Positions 22,777-52,166 of a stretch of DNA of 64,000 nt are shown one piece after another. A program made the position numbers and the translations under genes. This stretch comes from Hormiphora californensis (lineage: Eukaryota; Ctenophora; Tentaculata; Cydippida; Pleurobrachiidae): positions 53,501 through 117,500 of the forward strand of contig CM035359.1 of assembly GCA_020137815.1 (NCBI GenBank), read 5' to 3'. Numbering within the stretch: the stretch's first letter is position 1; each line of letters opens with the position of its first letter. The notes under the pieces are model-generated. The model was not told where the DNA came from. It saw only the letters and a list, made by a program, of their open reading frames with translations, and did no database searches.

Positions 22777-23367
22777 TTATTGCTGCTTGCAGCCCTCCAT
22801 ATCTCCATCTTGGATGGGCTTGACCTTGCACAGTTCGCTGTATATCTCCTGCTCCAATTGGAGCACATTGGGAGGTTTCTCATAGGAGATCATTAAGGTG
22901 CAATTAGCGTGGGCACAGTTAACGTGACGAGCAAGGAGAGGAAGTTTGTACCGATCCATATCTTCTACACGCAACTTCTTGTAGTACTTCTTATTTTCAG
23001 TTCGTATGATAATATTATTTTCCTCCACAGATATCTTGTAATTAGACATGGGCCAGGGAAGAGGTTGGACACGCCATGAGTAGTGGGATTTGTTGTCTTG
23101 TCTGAAGGCTTTGGGCGTACTCGAACTCTCCCAGAGGAGGTCTGATTTCTGGCTCATTGGCGGTGCGCCAACTTCGTATTCCCAATCAGATTTTTTCCCG
23201 ATCTTTGAGGACTTCTTCCACTTTCGAATTAGCAACTCGCCCGTCTTCATGTCATAATCTTCAGCCATTTCGATATCATTGCCGAATTCATAATGAACTT
23301 TTCTGATACTCCCTTGGACCATCGCCGTTTTTCGGGCGGCGATTAGCTTTTCTTTCCACGCATCCAT
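22777..23367 (-). CDS. DPCD homologue (cilium-associated)
   Basis: A single uninterrupted exon of 196 residues, close to the roughly 203 of the human protein. Family hallmarks are spread over its length: an N-terminal WKEKLIAARKTAMVQ, KVHYEFGND, EMAEDYDMKTGELLIRKW, then YSWRVQPLPWP, NKKYYKKL and AHANCTLMISYEKP. DPCD is linked in vertebrates to motile-cilium function and acts with RUVBL-type chaperones. The gene starts at 23367 after an in-frame stop and is transcribed towards TATDN2, which begins about 200 bases beyond its stop on the same strand. The promoter must lie in the TTAGGG-rich intergenic DNA shared head-to-head with the next gene. Confidence 0.93.
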   Translation of the reverse strand: MDAWKEKLIAARKTAMVQGSIRKVHYEFGNDIEMAEDYDMKTGELLIRKWKKSSKIGKKSDWEYEVGAPPMSQKSDLLWESSSTPKAFRQDNKSHYSWRVQPLPWPMSNYKISVEENNIIIRTENKKYYKKLRVEDMDRYKLPLLARHVNCAHANCTLMISYEKPPNVLQLEQEIYSELCKVKPIQDGDMEGCKQQ

Positions 23368-23811
23368 TCTAACTAGGGATCTTGAAGTATCAAAATACTA
23401 TCTTTTTTATATTCTCGCTGAGCACTGAGGGGTACCCGGTACAGCGAAGGGGAGACAAAATGTAGAAAAATCTGAAAAAAACTTGGAAAAAAGTCTGGAA
23501 ATTTTGGAAGTTTTTGCGAGCCGAGGACTCGACTGGCCGAGGACTGCGCGGCGTTAAAATCTGGGTGCGTCTTTAATTTACGCGCAAAACAAGAAATAAC
23601 GCCGCGCAATTAAGGCCGCCGCGCGACACTCAGTTTTAAATTAAAACAAGCTCGCGCAAAATTAAAATCTGGGGCCATCGTTAAAATCTGGGTGTTTCGT
23701 TGGCATGCGCTGCAGACCCCAAGTGCGCGCGTTTTCCACGGCTTCTAAGGGCCTGTAGCATAGGCCAAGGTGTTTCGTGAGGCCAGCGTTAAAATCTGGG
23801 TGTTTTGGGAG

Positions 23812-24370
23812 TGCTGACAAACGGTTTTTTAGGGTTAGGGCTAAAGTAGGGTTAGGGTTAGGGTTGGGGTTTGGGTTGGGGTTAGGCCTTGACATTCCCT
23901 ACCAGATAAACTTTGAATCAGCCAAAACGGTTGAGTGGTTTGGCGGTTAGAGCCATTTTTGTGAATCAACTTTTTTGGCAGCGCGCACCTGTAAACAGGC
24001 CTCCAAACACCCAGATCGTAACGGCGCCCGTTTCGTGAGTTCTGACAAACGGTTTTAGGGTTTGGGCCAAATTAGGGTTAGGGTTAGGGTTCGGGTTCGG
24101 GTTAGGCCTTGACATTTCCTACCAGATGAACTATGAATTAGCCAAAACTGTTGAGTGGTTTGGAGGTTAGAGCCATTTTAGTGAATCAACTTTTTTGGCA
24201 GCACGCACCTGTAAACAGGTCACGAAACACTCAGATCGTAACGGCGCCCAAATCTGGGTGCCTTCAATTGCTAACAATTCATCGATTTTGGTGGTCGAGA
24301 CGGGTTAGGGCTGTTGTTAGGGTCTGGTTAGGGTTTTGTTTGGGGTTACCGGTTAGTGCTATCAATTCTC
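23812..24370. repeat. Telomere-like TTAGGG repeats in a tandem unit
   Basis: A unit of about 235 bases (TTAGGG/TTGGGG/TTCGGG runs, then TTAGGCCTTGACATT, a block with GTGGTTTGG, and CACCTGTAAACAGG) occurs at about 23812-24040 and 24041-24255. A decayed third partial unit lies at 24290-24370. AAATCTGGGTG words recur between 23555 and 24260. It sits between divergent DPCD and the HMG-like gene. Confidence 0.8.
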
Positions 24371-24550
24371 TATCAGATACCGTCTAGTTTGCTCAAGTTG
24401 GCCATGTGGTCGTTTGAAAAAAGTAGGTCTAGAAAATAAAAGTGTACTCTTTTTGCATTCACACGCTCTGTGAGGGTAAATCTCCCAACAAATGTTAGGA
24501 AGCACAATATAACCGGGAAAATGTAGCGAACGGTGACTTCTACTCTCAAA

Positions 24551-27018
24551 ATGAGTTGTGAGGATAAAAAGACTGAACTTGATGCAGCTGCCATACTACT
24601 TTCCCTAAAATCATCTCCCCCTTCATTCCCTAAAACTACAAGCCCCTGCACAAAAGAAGAAAAACCAGGTAACTGTCCAGGGTGTATCAAATAATGCTTG
24701 TGTGTTCTATCTGTAACATATAACGTGACTTCCCACACCCAGGATGTGTCCTCAATCCAAATGCCTTACATTATTTTCCCTCAGAAACGACAAATGGGTA
24801 TATTCCGATATATGATTGGACTCAGGCCCTCCCTACCCTTACCCAGACTGGAAATACGTACAATATCAACCTACAGATGTACAACTCACCAGTTAGATTT
24901 GTTCCAGTACCACTTGACGATGAGGTGAGAGATGACGTCATTATTATTATCAGATTATGACGTCATGAATGCAGATTAGTTTTATTTAGACCCAAAACGG
25001 GATCTAAACATTGATTAAGTTTGTTTAAACTTAGATCTATGTATAAAATCTGTGCTTACTCCTCTCAGAATCCCAACTCTTATATGGAAATGAAGGCTGC
25101 CTTTGTTAAGTTTTGTCAGATCCACAAAGACACAATTGTCCTACGAGATCCCTGTAAGTTCCCACCGTTTGTAACAAACTATATAATAACCATAGGAAAT
25201 TTGGGGTGATTATTATTATTATTAAATCTAAATTTACACAATTGACAATAATTCATAATTGACAATGAATGTGGGTTAAAATGGTGTAGTGTAGCAACTA
25301 ATAGATAAGACAGTGTGCATTTTGTCCTCGGATGTAATTATACATGGAGACAATTACTGTCCCTAATTACTTTTTATTTTTTCCCTCCATTTCCAGCACT
25401 AAAACCAGATGAGATAAACGAAAAGTTGGTTCAACTGTGGTCCAAGTTTCCAGAAGAGGAGAAGTTTGTTTACAGTAAAGTTGCTAAAAATGAGATCCTG
25501 CTAATGCAAGGCAAGGATATTCAACATGTAAAGAAGGAAGAAGGCAACTCGTGTTCTCCCTCTCTTTTCCGGCATCCCGTCTTCCCCAGTAAGTTTGGTT
25601 TTGAAATTATCTATTGACCTTGGCATTTATTGTGTGGCTCATATTGCATTGACACGCTTTGTGAGGGTTAAAAAGATTAAGGTGTTTAATGTTTAATGCT
25701 CTCTATAATTGTTTCTCCATTCACAGGTCCGAGCAAAAGTTTACCCCCGAAGAGTCCGAAAATAGTTCGAATCAAACAGCGCTCACTATCTCTCTCGGAC
25801 AAATCACCGAGAAAAGTTATCGTGCGACGGACGATGTCTCATGATGAGCAACCATTCGCAAAACCCGCTGACAAGGACGGCAAGGCATTTTTAATCCGGG
25901 TCCGGCGCCATTCGATGAACGATGGTATACTTGATCCCTCGCTTGTTGAAAAGATTAACCCATACTTTACCAAAAACTACTCCAAAACGGTCGTGAAACT
26001 GAAACCCGATCTGAGTACTACCACTGCTGCTAATGGGTTCAAGCAAGATCAGGTCATATCGCCCCCCAAACGGAAGACTCTCCCCGAGCCCCCAAAATGG
26101 AACGGTATCAAATCACCCCCGAAACGAACACGGATTATCCAATCAGATATTTTCGATTTCAAATCCTCGGACACCTCCGCGAAACAAGAAAACCAGTTTT
26201 GTACTGAGAGTGACAGAAAGAGCACGGAGACGTATTCGTACAGTCTGCTCAAGGGCGCCAGTAAAACAAGTTCAGTTAACCCCTCGTTTTCATCTCGAAA
26301 AAGTATTGTCAAAAGGATCAATTCCATCCCGGGTAGATGTGTAGCACGACTGAAAACTAAACCTACAACACCACCACCTCATGAGGATGTCCCTCCCTCA
26401 CCCACCTCGAGTGGAGACGTTACCATGGTAACCAGTACCTCAGTGGACTCACTCCGAACCTCCTCCTCGTCCTCATCTTCAGCTGCATCTAGAAATAGTT
26501 ATGAGATTCTGGATGATCCGGTGCTGATTTCACATGCCATTTCAGGTACATTTGGTTTATACAATAAATTTTACAATACATTTGATTTGTACAATACATT
26601 ACACTCACACATGCATACACTCATTTGCAAATTATAATATAGATTTCTTCGTTTGGTCTAGCCTTTGATCTTATTCTGTTTTGATTTCCTGACAAATGTG
26701 TCTTCTACTTAGAATTGGAGCGAGCTAAAAAGATAAAGGGTGGAAGAAGATCCAGCTCGCAGGAAGGACTTACGGACAAAGTATGTAATTATTTCACAGA
26801 AATTTCGAATTTTGTGTTCTATAGATTCCTATTGTAACTCCTAAACTTCTGTTATAGGTGTGTATACGATTTGTTTCGGGAGCACGGCCTTGTCACCCTC
26901 CCCCGATCAGATAACCAGTTTCGTCACAAAAAACCGCTCCGTGTACGGTTCGAAATCAGCTGCACTGTTGTCCATGAGAGAAGTCAAACAGAAGATTCTA
27001 AAACTTCAAAATGTGTAG
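24551..27018 (+). CDS. HMG-box-like protein with Ser-rich tail
   Basis: Exons 24551-24668, 24743-24924, 25069-25153, 25397-25588, 25727-26545, 26713-26780 (or -26784) and 26858-27018 join with consistent phases. Residues around 100-170 look like an HMG box: NSYMEMKAAFVKFCQIHK, then a helix with DEINEKLVQLWSKFPEEEK and YSKVAKNE. HMG boxes bend DNA in chromatin factors. A long basic, Pro/Ser-rich segment follows (PKSPKIVRIKQRSLSLSDKS) with many phosphorylation-type sites and a poly-Ser run. The final exon is open in two frames. With donor GTATGT the frame ends early at 26914. With the next donor (GTAATT) it continues to MREVKQKILKLQNV and stops at 27018, which I prefer. I do not recognise the orthologue. 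Confidence 0.6.
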
Positions 27019-28600
27019 CGATGTATGGGGATTTGGGGTGAATTAAAATGAAGTTGTTCCCTTTTCCAGTCCCCTTGTCAGAGCAAAGGGTGTGTCAGAA
27101 ACATAGTACACTAGTGATATAAGTGAGGATATATATCGAGAATATCAATGTAAATCACAAATTACAATATTTAATTATTTTTTCTTGAGTGGTAAATTAC
27201 AGAGAATGGATCAGGATTTGAATTATTTTTTGCCTTATTCAGAGTGTTTGAGAGAAAGGGGTAGATACATTTTAGACACCGTTTAATATAAAATTGCCTA
27301 AACATTCAGTGTGCAGTGAGAAAGTACAATTTGATGGTCGACAAGAAGCTCCTGCACATGTGTGCATTGCAATTACACATGTGTCACACATACACACACA
27401 GCTTCTATACATAATTCACATCGCATATATTCTTACTGCCATGCACTGAATTGCAGTACATTGGTATTTGGTACCCACTGAATTGCAGTATTGGTACCAA
27501 CTACCCATGGTAATGTTGTGAACTGAGCAAAATGGTGTGTGTGTGTGGTTGTGTGTGGATGTGTGTGTTTGGGCTATATCGTATTTCACATGAATAAATG
27601 CGGGAGAAGAGAGAGAGAGAAAAGAGAGGAGAGAGAGAGAGAGTGGTTTGTGAGAGAATCATGGCCTGGATTGAGTAGAACTGAGATAGAAAGTAATACT
27701 AAAAATAAAGGTTTTTAACTCAAACTTTAATTCTTTTACCTTGTACAAACGTTATCTTTTTTCACGTTATAATATTGTGTGTGTGTGGATATGAAATATC
27801 GGTGATACCAAAATGTGTAAGTCTACATTACAAGAAGTTTATCTCTTTGTGATATTTTTCTCTCTCCCCTCTCAGCCTCTTTCTTTCTTTTTCTTTCTCT
27901 CCTCTGAACAAATTATGTTCTGGATATTGGGAAAGAAAAATTGAGAATACAGAGGGTTTAGATTGATGATAAACAAGTACATGATACAATATATTGTCGG
28001 GCCATTATAATGCATTAAATATGTACGGGTTTTTTTTTCAGGAGAAAAGTGAAAAGACTCATCAGAAGAGAGAGATAATATTTTAACACAATTAATATAT
28101 CTGTACTATAGCACTCACTGTATTTAGCACAATATACTACACTGTATTTTGGTATAAAATGTTTGTTTTCTCTCCTGTTTCTTCTGCCAATGACTCCCGA
28201 CTTCCACAAAAATGCTACTAAATACACGTCACCAAGTGCCACCAAAGCATCTGATTATATAATACCAATGGTACGAAAATAAAATCGGGGAACTGGGTGT
28301 ACCTCAGGTTGAGGTACCTACAGGTATTGTACCCCATATGCCTAGTACAATTAGTATACAGCCTGTACATTCGATTTGTTGAGTGTTGCAAGATGCTGCC
28401 ATACACTGCACCCTTCATACCCAACTAATTACTATAGTTAGTAGTACACCGAGTACAAGTCTAGTAGTAGCTACTGTTGTTGCCCTAGTATTACTACTGC
28501 AGTAGTGCTTTGTTCTGCCAGCGCCCAGCATTCCACTAGACCAAATTTCAGACATCCTTTTTCATCAAGATTTCCCCCGTATTTCCGTTTATTCTCTCCC
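27019..28600. other. 3' region and intergenic DNA before DCTN1
   Basis: AT-rich DNA with short GT microsatellites (27535-27575, 27776-27790), an AG tract at about 27605-27640 and a pyrimidine stretch at 27855-27905. The duplicated word ACTGAATTGCAGTA occurs near 27445 and 27479. No gene or RNA was recognised. Confidence 0.6.
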
Positions 28601-28866
28601 TCTCTCTATATCTATCTCCTTGCCCCTCTCCCCTCCCCCTCTCTCTGCTCTCTCTCTCTATATCTCCCTCCCTCTATCCCTCCATCTCCCTCTCTCTATA
28701 TCTATCTCCCTGCCCCTCTCCCCTCCCACTCTCTCTCTCTCTGATCTCTATATCTCCCTCCCTCTATCTCTCTCTCTCCCTGCCCCTATCTTTCCCCTCC
28801 CTCCCTATCTCTCTCTCCCTCTCTCTCTCCCTCTCTATCCCTCCCTCTCTCTGCTCTCTCTAGCTC
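28601..28866 (+). repeat. CT-rich tract ending in a 3' splice site just before the DCTN1 start
   Basis: About 260 bases of CTCTCTCC and TATATCTCCCTC units end with CTCTCTAG, a good 3' splice site, only three bases before the DCTN1 ATG. A 5'-UTR intron, or trans-splicing of a leader, is therefore likely here. This is inferred from sequence only. Confidence 0.55.
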
Positions 28867-47729
<18,863 letters not shown>

Positions 47730-48252
47730 TAGATATGATATTATCGTGGTTCAAATTATGTGAACAATCTAGTTATCATTTGTGTGGATATGATAATTAA
47801 TTAATGTATTATTTCCCGGCTTCATAAAGCAGCTTTGGTTAGTTTGGCTAGTTTACAATATTTTATTGACTTCTTTGAGAGTAGGGGTTTTGGAAACAAT
47901 TTGTAAAATATTATGACATGGATATTGTGTACATTTAGTTTGATTGAATGCAATAATTGTCATCTGACTGTGCCACCAACCCCCCCCCCCCCCCCCCACG
48001 GGTAACATCCGATTCCCCTGTTGCTTATTGCTCTGCTAACCGATACAATCCCCCGTAATATAGCACTATGTAACCAGAAATCCCGACATATCAGGACTTT
48101 TTATAGTCCAAACTGGAGTTTTGACATCTCCTACAATCTACACACATCTTCTATAAAACTGGAGTTTTGACATCTCCTACAATCTACACATCTCCTACTA
48201 TATAATATCATCTTGACAGTCGACTGCAGCTCAGTCCTAGATAACACCAAAT
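47730..48252 (+). other. DCTN1-EFR3 intergenic region
   Basis: About 520 bases between two same-strand genes. It holds a C run at about 47982-47998 and a direct repeat of AACTGGAGTTTTGACATCTC (about 48110 and 48158). No gene is seen; it should contain the DCTN1 3' end and the EFR3 promoter. Confidence 0.6.
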
Positions 48253-50627
48253 ATGGTATGCACGTGGTGTTGCATCCGATGTAGGCCCCGATATAAGAGG
48301 CATGTGGATAGCATCTTCCCTGTGGACCCTAAGGCTGGCCTTGTTAACGTGGAAATGCAGGTACATGAGAGTGTGATAGTTTGTAATTTTTGGGGTGTTT
48401 TACCTAGACAGGGCCCGACTTGGGGTGACAAGAGGTGACAAGAGGTGACACCATTGCCAAGAGGTGATATCGGGTGACATTGCTGTGGAAAGAAAAACCA
48501 GGGGTGAGACTTAGAGACACACACCTATAACACCCCCTGACCACAATATTATGTAAAGCAGGTGCTCTTTCGAGAAGGTATCAACTGGTTACCTTTATCA
48601 ATTATATATCTTCCCGCCAATTTCCCGATGAAATGTAAGCCCATCATTTCCATATTTTCTATTAACCATTGTGTCTCCCACATTATACAGAAGTTGACCT
48701 ACTATGCACTGACAAACCCTCGGAAACTTGATCGAATTGGAAATTATTTGGCCGATTATCTTCGCTACTACGTGGATCATAGGTTAGAAATAGGAACCGA
48801 CCGAATCAGTAAATACTGGTCCCTGATTGGCTGATAACCAGTCACGTGATATGACCTAAATAACGAGTTCTGATTGGTTGTTTACTTGTTTCGGTCGGTT
48901 CCTGGTTAGAAAGCTAATCTCAGTTTAGTTAAATACTAGTTAGATGATCAAGGTTAAATTACTGCACTGTAGCACTTAATTTTTTATTTTGTGCCGGTTA
49001 ATAATATTATTCAGCTCAGATTTACTCACTAACCGCTTGTTAAATATCCCCATACATGATCAGAAGAAACGACTTTGCTGCCATATCGATGCGAGCCATG
49101 GAACAACTTCTCCAAGCATGTCGCTCTGCCAACATCAACCTCTTTGTCGAATCCTTCCTGAGAATGGTTCAAAAGCTGCTCGAATCTCCCGAGCCCTCAC
49201 TCCAGATCTTGGGGAGTACCAGTTTTGTCCTCTTTGCAAACATCCAGGAGGATACGCCTAGTTATCACAGGTAGAGAGAGATGGAGAGAAAGGATTTCAG
49301 TTGTACGCACGCGAGATACGCTCAGAAATCCAAGATTTCTAAACCATGTATCTTTTCAGCACACGTGCTAAAAAATCGCACGATACCGTTGGATATCACA
49401 GCCCACAGGGCAGGGAAACAATGTGCTACAATAAACCTGATCTCATGATAAACTAAAAACCACACATTTTCCACAGACGGTATGATTTCTTTGTGACAAA
49501 GTTCAGTTCGATGAGCCAGGGAGGTGGCCAGGGTGAGGAGAGTAGACGGACCCGACAGGCTGGCCTAAAGGGACTCCAGGTTTGTTATGTTACAGGACTG
49601 AAGAGATCTTTGTGATCGAAACATTTGTTTGGAACCAACTTGTTTCACTTTGTTGGATCAATTGAGCTCTCTCGTGCTGAATCGACACTCAATATTGTAG
49701 AGTGTCACCCTAATTTAAACTCACTAGACCCACTCCCTCCTCGCACGGTGACGTTTTAAAACCAACTCCATCCTTGTACAGGGTGTTATCCTAAAACCAA
49801 CTCCATCCTTACAGGGTGTTATCCTAAAAACTGTTACCGACGATACAATGGTTAACATATGGGATGAGATACACCTGCAGAAGATCATGCAGGCTCTCCT
49901 GTTCAACATTCACCGGGGATTTAGTAGCGGGGATGGTAGTGCTCCGGTGAGCCCCTGGGACCAGGGCCCGGGGGAGCAGGGCGGTGATATTGACCCAGAC
50001 CAACTAGCAAGGTAACGATCAGGAACCGACCGAAACAAGTAAACAACCAATCAGAACTCGTTATTTGGGTCACGTGACTGGTTATCAGCCAATCAGGAAC
50101 CAGTATTTCCTGATTCGGTCGGTTCCTGGTAACGATTACTTTTTGTAAAATCTAGGGCCTGGGTTTGAACCTAGGTTTGGCTGATTTGTTTAATTAATGT
50201 TCTTTTCTGAAGGGTATCCAACCTCAGCTTACTTATATCTTTGTCAACCCTTTGTCAGTTTATTGATTTGGTACCACCCAATTTATTTTTGTTTCCAGGC
50301 TGGTCCTTCAAGATCTCGTATCACGTGCAGCGTACGGACATGTCAAATCACTGATGAAACCGCTCCTTCACTTTATTGATCACCACCGAATTTGGGTGCC
50401 CAACAACTTCCCCCTTCATTGCATGAGGCTGATTATGGGGAATATCCGCATGCAGAACAGCTTTATTGCCGTGGCACAGCTGCTCGGTCATCTTGATGAA
50501 CACAAGTAAGTGATATAGATATCTGTCTATCTATCTATCTATTTCGGTCCTAGAATGACGATTGTACTACTGCAGGGGGTATTGGTTTAAATATATTGAT
50601 TGAAAGGGGGCTTGGTATTTAGAGAGA

Positions 50628-50666
<39 letters not shown>

Positions 50667-52127
50667 ACCCAGTGCCGGCACCCACGATGGCGAATATATT
50701 CATTTACCCCTACTACCCACTGCGAAACCTACCAATTCTGTTAGTTAGTTAGATCCATTCGGTCATTTCATTGGTCATGAGAGTGAGAGATTTACCCCGT
50801 GCAAGGCAAATAATGTAATTTTAAACACTTCCCACGAAGTAGTTCCTAGGAAAACTGTCTATTATTATTAAGTATTAAGTATAGGTACTGGACTGTCCAA
50901 TCGCTTTAAATATCACTAACTCCACCCCCACTTTGTCTCCACTAACCCCACCCCCACTTTGTCTCCACTAACCCCACCCCCACTTTGTCTCCACTAACTC
51001 CACCCCACTTTGTCTCCACTAACTCCACCCCCACTTTGTCTCCACTAACTCCACCCCCACTTTGTCTCCACTAACTCCACCCCCACTTTGTCTCCACTAA
51101 CTCCACCCCCCACTTTGTCTCCACTAACTCCACCCCCCCCCTCCACTAACTCTGCATCCCCAGGGAGGGTGCCGCCAAGTTGCGAGTTAGCCACCCCCCC
51201 CCCCACTTTGTCTCCACTAACTCTGCACCCCCCCCCCCCCCCACTTTGTCTCCACTAACTCCACCCCCACTTTGTCTCCACTAACTCCACCCCCCACTTT
51301 GTCTCCACTAACTCCACCCCCCCCCCCCCCCCTCCACTAACTCTGCATCCCCAGGGAGGGTGCCGCCAAGTTGCGAGTTAGCCACCCCCCCCCCACTTTG
51401 TCTCCACCCCCCCCCCCCCACTTTGTCTCCATGCTAACTGTGCATCCCCCCCCCCCACTTTGTCTCCACTAACCCCCCCCCCCCCACTTTGTCTCCACTA
51501 TAACTCTGCATCCCCTCAGGGAGGGTGCCGCCAAGTTGAGAGTTAGCCACCCCCCCCCCCCCCACTTTGTCTCCACTAACTCCACCCCCCCCCCCACTTT
51601 GTCTCCATGCTAACTCTGCATCCCCCCCCCACTTTGTCTCCACTAACCCCCCCCCCACTTTGTCTCCACTATAACTCTGCATCCCCTCAGGGAGGGTGCC
51701 GCCAAGTTGAGAGTTAGCCTTGTTGAGGTTGTGTCCCAGAGTGTGACCCTTTCCAGCGCAGAGAGCATCACGCCCACCATCCTTGAAATGTTTGGATCTC
51801 TTCTTAAGCACCTCAAGATGAGCATTGCTACGTGCAATAAACCAGGTAGATCTACTGTTAGAAGCTGGGGTATCAGATTCCGGTTGAAACCTCTATTCTT
51901 AGTTGCTATGGATACCAAGAGGGCATTTCTATTCCAGCCTTCTTTCTCCTCTCTCCTCTCTCTACCTCACTCTACTCGTACTCGCTCTCCTTCCTCTCTC
52001 TCTCTCCTCTCTCCTCTCTCTCTCTCTCTCTCTTCCATCCTTCTCTCTCTCTCCTCTCTTCTCTCTCTCTCCCTCTCCTCCTCTCTTCTCCTCTTCTCTA
52101 TCTCTCTCTTCTCTCTCTCTCTCCTCT

Positions 52128-52166
<39 letters not shown>

